This document shows, in pieces, positions 1 through 6,161 of a stretch of DNA of 8,107 nt. Numbering within the stretch: the first letter of the stretch is position 1; each line of letters opens with the position of its first letter. This DNA comes from Nitrospiraceae bacterium (GTDB lineage Bacteria; Nitrospirota; UBA9217). The stretch covers positions 1-8,107 of the forward strand of contig DMKB01000216.1 in NCBI GenBank assembly GCA_003454665.1, written 5' to 3'. The notes beneath the pieces are model-generated. The model saw nothing but the letters and a program-made list of their open reading frames with translations. It did no database searches and had not been told where the DNA came from. A program made the translations under genes and the position numbers.

Positions 1-651
1 CCGGGCTACACGGATTTTCAGGATAACGGCAAATACTCCTGGGTCAAGTCTCCCTCCTTCTACGGCAAACCGGCACAGGTCGGCCCGCTGGCGAACGTTC
101 TCTGCATGTATGCCGCCGGACATGGGCCGACGAAAACATACGCGAAGCAGGTGCTTTCCACCGCCGGGAGCCTGGCCGGCGCCAAGATACCGCTCAGCGC
201 GCTCCACTCCACCATCGGCCGCCATGCTGCACGGGCGATCCGCTGCGCTGTGCTCTATGATGCCCTCGCTACGCAATGGGAGATGCTGGTGAACAATATC
301 GCAGCGGGGGACGCAAAGACGTTCAACCGTCCGACCTTTCCGAAGGGCGAGATCACAGGCTTTGGCTTTCACGAGGCGCCGCGTGGGGTCCTTTCGCACT
401 GGGTGGTCATCAAGAACGGCAAGATCAAGAACTATCAGGCAGTCGTACCGTCTACATGGAATTCCGGTCCGAGGAACCAGAATGATGCCCGCGGCCCCTA
501 TGAGGCTTCACTGATCGGCAATCCGGTAGCAGACGCTGATCGGCCGCTGGAGGTGCTCCGGACCATTCATTCCTTCGACCCCTGCCTTGCCTGTGCTATC
601 CACATGGTGGACGCAACAGGAAAAGAGACTACGAAGGTAAGCGTATTGTAG
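1..651 (+). CDS. hyaB: [NiFe]-hydrogenase large subunit, C-terminal part (5' end outside window)
   Basis: Catalytic subunit of a [NiFe]-hydrogenase, which carries the Ni-Fe(CN)2CO site and splits or forms H2. The frame is open from base 1, so the gene starts upstream; 216 residues are visible, roughly the last third of a usual 550-600 aa subunit. The medial segment with YSWVKSPSFYGKP and QVGPLAN is typical of group 1 uptake enzymes. The C-terminal active-site motif HSFDPCLACAIH is at visible residues 190-201, with C195 and C198 as Ni/Fe ligands. It is followed by a 15-residue tail (MVDATGKE... to L216) that the maturation endopeptidase should remove after H201. The next gene is that protease; no cytochrome b gene lies between them, unlike E. 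coli hyaABCD. Assignment to the large-subunit family is secure; the exact subgroup (HyaB/HybC/HynL type) is inferred from a fragment. Confidence 0.96.
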   Translation, partial: PGYTDFQDNGKYSWVKSPSFYGKPAQVGPLANVLCMYAAGHGPTKTYAKQVLSTAGSLAGAKIPLSALHSTIGRHAARAIRCAVLYDALATQWEMLVNNIAAGDAKTFNRPTFPKGEITGFGFHEAPRGVLSHWVVIKNGKIKNYQAVVPSTWNSGPRNQNDARGPYEASLIGNPVADADRPLEVLRTIHSFDPCLACAIHMVDATGKETTKVSVL

Positions 652-680
652 GACGGTTTTTTCGTAAAGAAGTGCAAGGG

Positions 681-751
681 CCCTCTGCTCCCCTGGTCGT
701 GGTTGAGGTGTGTGGGATGGAGGGTCTTGTCGTTTTCGGGAGAAAACAACA
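681..751 (+). promoter_or_regulatory. Structured leader before the protease gene
   Basis: The 105-nt gap after the large-subunit gene holds two possible RNA hairpins. One pairs CCCTC (681-685) and TCCC (689-692) with GGGA (714-717) and GAGGG (720-724). The second pairs GTTTTC (732-737) with GAAAAC (742-747) around loop GGGA (738-741), extended by TGT/ACA (728-730 with 749-751) across one mismatch. The only Shine-Dalgarno-like run before the ATG at 757, GGGAG (738-742), lies essentially in the loop of the second hairpin. No convincing promoter or U-tract terminator is visible, so read-through from the hydrogenase genes is likely. A regulatory role is inferred. Confidence 0.35.
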
Positions 752-756
752 CCGCT

Positions 757-1260
757 ATGGAACCGGTCATTTCCGTCATCGGCCTGGGCAACATACTCAT
801 GATGGATGAAGGCGTCGGCGTGCATGTGGTGAACGCGCTGCGGGAGCGGTACGCCTTTTATCCTGAGGTGGACATCATAGACGGCGGCACCTCGGGGCTC
901 GATCTTCTGCCGTATATTGCAGGGCGCGACAAAGTGCTTATCATCGACGCCGTCGATTTCGGGAAAGAACCCTGTTCTGTGGGATTGATCGAGAACGACG
1001 GCATTCCTGCAGCGCTCCAATCGAAGGTTTCCCTCCATCACCTGGGGCTATCCGATGTCCTCTCCGTAGCGCTTCTGCAGGATGCTGCGCCGAAGGAAAT
1101 CTGCCTCATCGGTATCCAGCCGAAGACAATTGATCTCGGCCTTGACATGACCAGGGGGATATGGGATAACATAGAAACCGTCATTGACCATGCCATTCAA
1201 AAATTGCAGGATTGGAACGTGCAATGTGTCTTGCAGTCCCGTCAAAAATCATCGAAATAA
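757..1260 (+). CDS. hyaD: Hydrogenase maturation endopeptidase (HyaD/HybD family)
   Basis: Nickel-dependent endopeptidase that removes the C-terminal tail of the hydrogenase large subunit after nickel is inserted, closing the active site. It has 167 aa from the ATG at 757, close to E. coli HybD (164). The frame is open further upstream to a TTG at 703, but the ATG at 757 puts the conserved start (VISVIGLGNILMMDEGVG) at the usual place. By alignment from memory to HybD Glu16, Asp62 and His93, the metal ligands are E18 (in DEGVG), D64 (in IIDAVD) and H94 (in SLHHLGL). The DGGTSGLDLL segment (42-51) is also typical. The last 37 nt overlap the next gene, which suggests translational coupling. Its substrate is very probably the upstream large subunit. 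The visible Shine-Dalgarno is weak and 14 nt from the ATG. The precise orthologue name is uncertain. Confidence 0.93.
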   Translation: MEPVISVIGLGNILMMDEGVGVHVVNALRERYAFYPEVDIIDGGTSGLDLLPYIAGRDKVLIIDAVDFGKEPCSVGLIENDGIPAALQSKVSLHHLGLSDVLSVALLQDAAPKEICLIGIQPKTIDLGLDMTRGIWDNIETVIDHAIQKLQDWNVQCVLQSRQKSSK

Positions 1261-1763
1261 AGGACCATGTTGCAACCATCGACGTTTTTGGCGCCCGAAA
1301 GGAAATAAGTCTCATGCTCCTTCCCGAGACGCCGCGGGTGGGGGACTATGTTCTTATTCATGCCGGCTTTGCCATCCAGACGATCGTCCGCGAGTCAGTT
1401 GAGTCAGGTGAGGTTATGCACGAATCGTCAATCGCCCTCAGTATTCTTGACATTGCCGAAGAACAGTGCCGGGAGCAGGGCTGCAGCGCGGTGAACGCCA
1501 TTCGCGTGCGGATCGGGAAAGCAGCCGGGGTCCTGCCGGACTCACTTCTGTTCGCCTTCGATGCCCTCAAGGAAAATACCGTAGCTGAGAAGGCGCAGCT
1601 TCTCATCGATGTCGTTCCCGTCGGGGGGAAATGCAATTACTGCAAACAAGAGTTCGACGTCGACGGGGAGCCCTATATCTTTGCCTGTCCGCTCTGTGGT
1701 TCATCCGATTTTGTGATCGAGCGCGGCAGGGAAATGGATGTTGAGGACATGGAGATGCAGTGA
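1224..1763 (+). CDS. hypC-hypA: HypC-HypA fusion, hydrogenase maturation chaperone / nickel-insertion protein
   Basis: One 179-aa ORF joins two maturation proteins. Residues 1-64 are HypC: MCLAVP with the essential Cys2, a small beta-barrel region, and VGDYVLIHAGFA with H46. HypC carries the Fe(CN)2CO precursor with HypD and escorts it to the large subunit. Residues 65-179 are a full-length 115-residue HypA, beginning MHESSIALSIL and ending with a zinc site from two CxxC motifs (C137, C140, C155, C158). HypA delivers nickel with HypB. The ATG at 1224 was chosen over the TTG at 1212 because HypC needs Cys2 next to the initiator Met. The HypC part lacks the C-terminal helix of stand-alone HypC (usually 75-90 aa). 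The fusion places HypA's Met-His-Glu nickel site inside the chain; a strong internal start at 1416 could also yield free HypA. hypB follows with a 1-nt overlap. Both domain calls are firm; whether the fused protein is made is not known. Confidence 0.92.
   Translation: MCLAVPSKIIEIKDHVATIDVFGARKEISLMLLPETPRVGDYVLIHAGFAIQTIVRESVESGEVMHESSIALSILDIAEEQCREQGCSAVNAIRVRIGKAAGVLPDSLLFAFDALKENTVAEKAQLLIDVVPVGGKCNYCKQEFDVDGEPYIFACPLCGSSDFVIERGREMDVEDMEMQ
1406..1413 (+). promoter_or_regulatory. Internal ribosome binding site for a free HypA (ATG 1416)
   Basis: AGGTGAGG lies just before the ATG at 1416 that begins the HypA domain. AGGTGA matches the 3' half of the full Shine-Dalgarno consensus, and in that register the spacing to the ATG is normal. 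This is at least as good as the site before the HypC start (AGGA at 1208-1211 or TTGGA at 1212-1216). It suggests that a separate 115-aa HypA can be translated from within the fused ORF. Confidence 0.5.
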
Positions 1764-2407
1764 TGAAGGTTAAGGTCGTCAGCAAGATCCTCGAAGCCAA
1801 CGACAGGATAGCAGAGGAGAACCGGAAACGGTTCGCGGATGCAGGGGTCACTGTCGTCAATCTCATGGGCGCCCCCGGTGCAGGAAAAACCTCTCTCCTC
1901 GAGCGGACGATACGGGCGCTGTCTCCCCGGATGCGGATCGGCGTGATCGAAGGGGACATCGTCGGAACGGACGATGCCGAACGCATCGACAGCCTGAACG
2001 TTCCCGTTGTGCAGATAAACACAGGTGGCGCTTGCCATCTTGATGCCAATATGATCAGCGAGGTTCTCGAAGAACTGCCGCTCAAGGACTTGGACCTGCT
2101 CATCATCGAGAACGTAGGGAACCTTGTCTGCCCGGCAGAGTTCAGGGTCGGTGAAGACATGAAGATGATGGTCCTGAGCATAGCCGAGGGGCATGACAAG
2201 CCGCTCAAGTATCCCCTTATGTTCCGTGAATCTGCGGCGCTTGTCCTGAACAAGATCGATATTCTGCCCTACATGAACACGGATATGGACAGGCTCAGGA
2301 ACGATTCCCTGGCCATTAACGGGGATTTGAAAATTTTCGAAGTCTCCTGCACGACTGGCGAGGGGATCGACAGATGGACTCAGTGGCTGACCGGGCTCAT
2401 GTCATAG
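1763..2407 (+). CDS. hypB: HypB, GTPase for nickel insertion into hydrogenase
   Basis: GTPase of the SIMIBI class that works with HypA to load nickel into the hydrogenase precursor. It has 214 aa. The P-loop GAPGAGKTS is at residues 36-44, the switch region GDIVGTDDAERI at 64-75, and the guanine-specificity motif NKID at 163-166. The G-domain metal site is intact: C91 and H92 in GACHLDANM, and C123 in ENVGNLVCPAEF. The protein has neither the N-terminal CxxCGC high-affinity nickel motif of E. coli HypB nor a His-rich stretch, so it is the short form. The ATG at 1763 shares one base with the upstream TGA and has GGAG at 1751-1754; a GTG one codon earlier (1760) is possible but worse placed. 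The end overlaps hypF by 34 nt. The family call is certain. Confidence 0.97.
   Translation: MKVKVVSKILEANDRIAEENRKRFADAGVTVVNLMGAPGAGKTSLLERTIRALSPRMRIGVIEGDIVGTDDAERIDSLNVPVVQINTGGACHLDANMISEVLEELPLKDLDLLIIENVGNLVCPAEFRVGEDMKMMVLSIAEGHDKPLKYPLMFRESAALVLNKIDILPYMNTDMDRLRNDSLAINGDLKIFEVSCTTGEGIDRWTQWLTGLMS
2361..2366 (+). promoter_or_regulatory. hypF ribosome binding site inside hypB
   Basis: AGGGGA lies 7 nt before the ATG at 2374, within the last codons of hypB. It supports the ATG at 2374 as the hypF start, giving a 34-nt overlap, rather than the in-frame GTG at 2383. Confidence 0.7.
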
Positions 2408-4962
2408 TAAAAGGTGTTGTACAGGGAGTTGGATTCAGACCGTATGTCTACACCCTCGCCGGCAGGCTTGGCCTCAAAGGATATGTGACCAATACGGACG
2501 GCGGTGTTTTTATCGATATCGAAGGTGAGCGTCTCGACGAGTTCGTCCGCAGGCTCTCACCGGAAGCGCCGCCTCTCGCTCGAATTAGTGATCTTTCCGT
2601 TATCCCGCTGCCGTTTCACGGCTATCAGAAGTTTACTATACGGGAAAGCGAAGACCATGCGGGCATTGGGCAGTTTACGCTCCTATCACCCGATGTCTCG
2701 GTTTGTGATGATTGCCTGAAAGAGCTGTACGATCCTCAAGAGAGAAGATACTGTTACCCTTTCATCAACTGCACCCACTGCGGTCCGCGGTACTCCATTA
2801 CCAGATCCATTCCTTACGACCGTCCGAACACGACCATGGCGCCCTTCACCATGTGTCCCGCATGCCTCGCAGAATATAACAACCCGAGCGACAGGAGATT
2901 CCATGCTCAGCCGAATGCCTGTTCGACGTGCGGACCGGAAGTGGAGTTCAGAGTTCGAAATACGGAGTGCGAAATGCTGGAGCCCGCTTCGGGGGAACGC
3001 GGCGTAACGGCGACACGGTTACCGAGTTACAAAAAGGAGAGCGCCGGGATCGGGGTAACGGGCACCGAAGCGTTGCTGGAGACCATAGGACTGCTGAAAG
3101 CCGGGGGCGTTGTCGCCATAAAGGGGCTCGGAGGCTTCCACATCGCCTGCGATGCGACGAACGATGTCGCTGTCAACAAGTTGCGGGAGAGGAAAAGGAA
3201 AAGCAACAAACCTTTTGCGGTGATGTGCCCGGATATTTCATCGGTCGAGAGATTCTGTGAGGTCTCCGAAGAAGAAAAGCCCCTTCTTTTGTCTCATAAG
3301 AGGCCCATTGTGCTCCTGAATAAGAAGATGCGCCCCGGTCCCGACGATTTGCTTGCGGCAGCTGTTTCTCCGAACAACCGCTCTGTTGGTTGTATGCTCC
3401 CGTATACGCCTCTCCATTATCTCTTATTTTATCATCCTCTTCGTGGGTTGCCTGATATCCAGGACGTAAAAGCGAAAAAAACGGAGCCACACTTCTCCGC
3501 ACTCGTCATGACGAGCGGGAATCTGTCTGAAGAGCCAATTGTCTGCAGTAACGATGAGGCCCTCGAAAAACTGGGTGGTCTTGTAGACGCATTTCTTGTT
3601 CATAACAGGAATATTTTCACGCGCGTCGATGACTCAGTCGTAAGGATCCGGACACGGAGACAAGGAGACGCGGAGACGGACAGGAGTGAAGGAGTTACTC
3701 CCCGTCCCCCCATCCCCGCGTCGCCGCGTCAAGTATTCTTTATCCGTCGTTCACGAGGATATGCTCCAGAGCCGGTTGCGCTCCACGAGGATGGTCCTGA
3801 GGTTCTCGGATGTGGAGCTGATCTCAAGAACACGTTTACCCTTACGAAGGGCGCTTTTGCCATACCGAGCCAGCACATCGGCGACATGGAGAATTATGAA
3901 ACCCTGAGGTTCTTTGAGGAAAGTCTCGAGAATCTCAAGTCTGTTTACCGAGTGGACCCAGTTGCACTTGTCCATGATCTTCATCCGGGATATTGTTCGA
4001 CGAGGTGGGCCGTTGAGAAGTGCGGAGTGCAGAGTGCGGAGCACGGAATTGAAAGCACTGAATCGGCGATCGGCAATCCGCAATCCGAAGTAGAGCGTTT
4101 TGCAATTCAACACCACTATGCCCATATCGGGTCGGTGATGGCTGAACAGGGGCTGACGAGGAAGATCATCGGCGTTGCCTTCGACGGTACCGGATACGGC
4201 GCTGACGGAAACCTCTGGGGCGGCGAGATTCTTATAGCCGATACGTATGAGTTTGAACGAGTCGGACAGTTCAAGTATGTCCCGCTTCCCGGCGGCGAGT
4301 CGGCGATCCGAGAACCCTGGAAAACAGCGGTGAGTTATATTCTGGACGCCGCGGGAGAGAAAGCATTTGATTATTTTGATCAGATTGGTTTTTTTGAACG
4401 ATATGGGAAGAAAAGCATTGAGCAACTATCCCGGATTCTCCATTCCCGCGATCTCTCTCCGCTGTCATCAGGCGCCGGCAGACTGTTTGATGCTGTCTCC
4501 GCCATCCTCGGGATATGTGACAGAAACACCTTCGAAGGAGAGGCTGCCATGACCCTGGAGTCTATAGTCAAGGAAGGGGAAGAAGGAGAGTATCCATTTG
4601 ATTTTAATCGTGAAAATGGCTATACTACCGTCGATTTCTCCCGGGGTATCCTCGGAATTATCGAAGACATGGTTCAGAGGAAGAACACCGGCTTTATAGC
4701 GACCAAATTTCATAACACGAGTGCATCGGTCATACGGCATGAGGTCAAAAGGCTGGGAAAGAAATACCGTCTTTACGATGTCGCACTGAGCGGCGGTACG
4801 TTTCAGAACCGGTATCTTCTTGACAGAACGGTACGGTTGCTGGTATCAGAGGGCATGAATGTTTATGTGAATCAAATGGTTCCAGCCAACGATGCCGGGA
4901 TATCTCTGGGTCAGGCCTATATCGTGAGAGAAAGGCTGAAGAGCGGGGAGCGGGAACGGTAA
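2374..4962 (+). CDS. hypF: HypF carbamoyltransferase, with three in-frame repeat insertions
   Basis: HypF uses carbamoyl phosphate and ATP to carbamoylate the C-terminal cysteine of HypE, the first step of cyanide-ligand synthesis. Domains in order: acylphosphatase-like (about 5-95, with VQGVGFRP at 16-23); zinc-finger region with CDDC (111-114), CTHC (133-136), CPAC (161-164) and CSTC (183-186); YrdC-like domain (about 225-425, with KGLGGFH at 250-256 and SGNLSEEPI at 381-389); and Kae1-like domain (about 455-862, with HHYAH at 580-584, DGTGYG at 604-609 and SGGTFQN at 806-812). All key motifs are present, so the enzyme is probably active. At 862 aa it is about 110 residues longer than E. 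coli HypF (750). Much of the excess lies where short-period repeats are inserted in frame, near residues 191-202, 426-453 and 549-572, all outside the recognised motifs and mostly in linkers. The start has a good Shine-Dalgarno and overlaps hypB. Confidence 0.97.
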   Translation: MDSVADRAHVIVKGVVQGVGFRPYVYTLAGRLGLKGYVTNTDGGVFIDIEGERLDEFVRRLSPEAPPLARISDLSVIPLPFHGYQKFTIRESEDHAGIGQFTLLSPDVSVCDDCLKELYDPQERRYCYPFINCTHCGPRYSITRSIPYDRPNTTMAPFTMCPACLAEYNNPSDRRFHAQPNACSTCGPEVEFRVRNTECEMLEPASGERGVTATRLPSYKKESAGIGVTGTEALLETIGLLKAGGVVAIKGLGGFHIACDATNDVAVNKLRERKRKSNKPFAVMCPDISSVERFCEVSEEEKPLLLSHKRPIVLLNKKMRPGPDDLLAAAVSPNNRSVGCMLPYTPLHYLLFYHPLRGLPDIQDVKAKKTEPHFSALVMTSGNLSEEPIVCSNDEALEKLGGLVDAFLVHNRNIFTRVDDSVVRIRTRRQGDAETDRSEGVTPRPPIPASPRQVFFIRRSRGYAPEPVALHEDGPEVLGCGADLKNTFTLTKGAFAIPSQHIGDMENYETLRFFEESLENLKSVYRVDPVALVHDLHPGYCSTRWAVEKCGVQSAEHGIESTESAIGNPQSEVERFAIQHHYAHIGSVMAEQGLTRKIIGVAFDGTGYGADGNLWGGEILIADTYEFERVGQFKYVPLPGGESAIREPWKTAVSYILDAAGEKAFDYFDQIGFFERYGKKSIEQLSRILHSRDLSPLSSGAGRLFDAVSAILGICDRNTFEGEAAMTLESIVKEGEEGEYPFDFNRENGYTTVDFSRGILGIIEDMVQRKNTGFIATKFHNTSASVIRHEVKRLGKKYRLYDVALSGGTFQNRYLLDRTVRLLVSEGMNVYVNQMVPANDAGISLGQAYIVRERLKSGERER
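2944..2978 (+). repeat. Degenerate heptamer repeat inside hypF (linker after zinc region)
   Basis: Five 7-nt units in a row: GAGTTCA, GAGTTCG, AAATACG, GAGTGCG, AAATGCT. They encode about residues 191-202 of HypF, just after the last CxxC, in a linker that is longer than usual and leads to the YrdC domain. The units resemble those at 4020-4089. No clear inverted partner arm is visible, so this may be a decayed or partial copy. Confidence 0.5.
3651..3730 (+). repeat. Octamer-based inverted repeat inserted in frame in hypF
   Basis: The left arm is made of 8-nt units GACACGGA, GACAAGGA, GACGCGGA, GACGGACA (3651-3682). The right arm (3700-3730), read on the other strand, repeats the same period with GACGCGGC and GACGCGGG. 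The centre pairs GGAGT (3683-3687) with ACTCC (3697-3701). The whole could fold into a long imperfect hairpin. It encodes about residues 426-453, a low-complexity Arg/Pro-rich stretch between DDSVVRI and RRSRGYAPEP, which are nearly adjacent in ordinary HypF. Confidence 0.75.
4020..4089 (+). repeat. Heptamer-based inverted repeat inserted in frame in hypF
   Basis: Seven-nt units run through the element: GTGCGGA, GTGCAGA, GTGCGGA, GCACGGA on the left (4020-4047) and ATCGGCG, ATCGGCA, ATCCGCA, ATCCGAA on the right (4062-4089). The right units are imperfect reverse complements of the left ones (TGCGGA against TCCGCA), so the element can fold on itself. It encodes about residues 549-572 of HypF, between the STRWAVE segment and the metal-binding HHYAH motif, where normal HypF has only a short loop. 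Confidence 0.75.
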
Positions 4963-5038
4963 CGAGACCCGTTTCGTCATATGGACCGAGCCGACCATGT
5001 CAGCGTAAAAGACACGGCAACGCGGTTGCCTTGGTCCA
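4953..5038 (+). promoter_or_regulatory. Structured spacer between hypF and hypD
   Basis: The 133-nt spacer (4963-5095) holds no convincing gene but has several inverted repeats. GGAACGG (4953-4959) pairs with CCGTTTC (4969-4975, one G-U), with the hypF stop codon in the loop. GGCAAC (5016-5021) pairs with GTTGCC (5025-5030) around a 3-nt loop. TGGACC (4982-4987) pairs with GGTCCA (5033-5038), enclosing the previous stem. There is no T-tract, so an intrinsic terminator is unlikely; mRNA processing or attenuation is possible but only inferred. A 33-codon ORF at 4981-5082 lacks a ribosome binding site. Confidence 0.35.
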
Positions 5039-5095
5039 AAATAACCAAACCACGATACGGGCATTATAACCGAATCCGTTGAACGGTTTAACAGT

Positions 5096-6157
5096 ATGAA
5101 ACAAATGCTCGCTGAAATACATGATCTGACGGACAAAATCGGCAGGCCCCTCAAGCTCATGGAGGTCTGCGGAACCCATACGGTCGAGATCTTCCGGCAT
5201 GGCGTGCGAGATGTGATTCCGAGAGACATCAGTCTCCTGAGCGGCCCTGGTTGCCCCGTCTGCGTGACTTCGGTACGGGACGTTGATACAGCGCTTGCCA
5301 TTTCAAAAATTCCCGGGATAACCCTCGCGACTTTTGGAGACATGATGCGCGTACCCGGTGGGAGAGAATCACTGCTCTCAGCCCGGTCGGAAGGAGCGAA
5401 CATAGAGGTTCTCTATTCACCCATGGACGCCCTGACGCTTTCCCGGAAGGGGAACGGAAAGGAGGTCGTTTTCTTCGCAACCGGTTTCGAGACAACCTCA
5501 CCGCTTATTGCTGCTACTATTCTCGAAGCAGAACGAATGGGTATTAAGAATTTCTCTATTTATTCGGCACATAAGCTCGTACCGCCTGCATTGAAGGCGC
5601 TGCTTGATTCACCTGATGTCCAGGTGGACGGTTTCATACTCCCCGGCCACGTGAGCACCATTATCGGCAGCAAGCCGTACGAATTTGTTTCTGCTCAATA
5701 CGCAAAGCCGTCGGTGATAACAGGCTTTGGAGCGGAGGACATTATCGAGGGCATTCTCATGATCGTGAGGCAGATTGCTCAGAAAAGACCGTCAGTAGAG
5801 ATCCAGTACCGTACCGTAGTCCGCAATGAAGGCAATCCGAGGGCTCTGGCACTGCTCGATCAATGGTTCGAACCCACTGACGCATACTGGAGAGGTATCG
5901 GCGAAATTCCCGAGAGTGGGCTGAAACTCCGGGAGCAGTATCGTACATACGACGCTCAGTCGCGATTTCATCCAGAGGTGGAGGAGCATCAGGAACCGAA
6001 TCTCTGTTCCTGCGGCGACATTCTCCGCGGAGTAAAGATTCCTCCCGAATGCGACCTGTTCGGCACGGGCTGCACGCCTGACAGTCCCATCGGCGCCTGC
6101 ATGGTCAGCACCGAGGGGAGCTGCGCTGCGTACTACAAGTACGCAAGTACAAAATAG
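5096..6157 (+). CDS. hypD: HypD, Fe-S scaffold for Fe(CN)2CO assembly
   Basis: HypD forms the core complex with HypC on which the iron atom receives two cyanides from HypE and a CO. It has 353 aa from the ATG at 5096. Conserved motifs are MEVCGTHT with C25, GPGCPVC with C53 and C56, FFATGFETT at 126-134 and PGHVSTIIG in the middle of the chain. A C-terminal cysteine cluster (C304, C306, C319, C326, C335, C343) holds the [4Fe-4S] ligands. C25, C53 and C56 correspond to E. coli C41, C69 and C72, so the N-terminus is about 16 residues shorter than E. coli HypD (373 aa). The ATG has only a weak upstream site (GAACGG, 5081-5086), and the frame is open back to 5045 without an ATG, GTG or TTG. A rare ATT start at 5063 would restore 11 residues. 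hypC is not next to it, as it usually is. The family call is certain; the start is less so. Confidence 0.96.
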   Translation: MKQMLAEIHDLTDKIGRPLKLMEVCGTHTVEIFRHGVRDVIPRDISLLSGPGCPVCVTSVRDVDTALAISKIPGITLATFGDMMRVPGGRESLLSARSEGANIEVLYSPMDALTLSRKGNGKEVVFFATGFETTSPLIAATILEAERMGIKNFSIYSAHKLVPPALKALLDSPDVQVDGFILPGHVSTIIGSKPYEFVSAQYAKPSVITGFGAEDIIEGILMIVRQIAQKRPSVEIQYRTVVRNEGNPRALALLDQWFEPTDAYWRGIGEIPESGLKLREQYRTYDAQSRFHPEVEEHQEPNLCSCGDILRGVKIPPECDLFGTGCTPDSPIGACMVSTEGSCAAYYKYASTK

Positions 6158-6161
6158 TTTT

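Noticed and set aside
655..661. T-run after the large-subunit stop as an intrinsic terminator
   Set aside because: No stable GC-rich stem lies directly before the T-run, and the next gene clearly belongs to the same functional unit.
508..1041. 177-aa minus-strand ORF across the large-subunit end and protease start
   Set aside because: It overlaps two well-supported genes, has no recognisable domain, and spans a gene boundary in a way typical of shadows.
1603..2253. 216-aa minus-strand ORF opposite hypB
   Set aside because: hypB on the + strand carries all GTPase motifs; the opposite frame shows no domain or ribosome binding site that I can support.
3751..4425. 224-aa minus-strand ORF opposite hypF
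   Set aside because: It lies antisense to the Kae1-like domain of HypF, whose catalytic motifs are intact; no independent evidence of coding.
4981..5082. 33-codon + strand ORF (MDRADHVSVK...) between hypF and hypD
   Set aside because: It has no ribosome binding site and no similarity I recognise, including to HypC; the inverted repeats in the same DNA explain it better as structured spacer.
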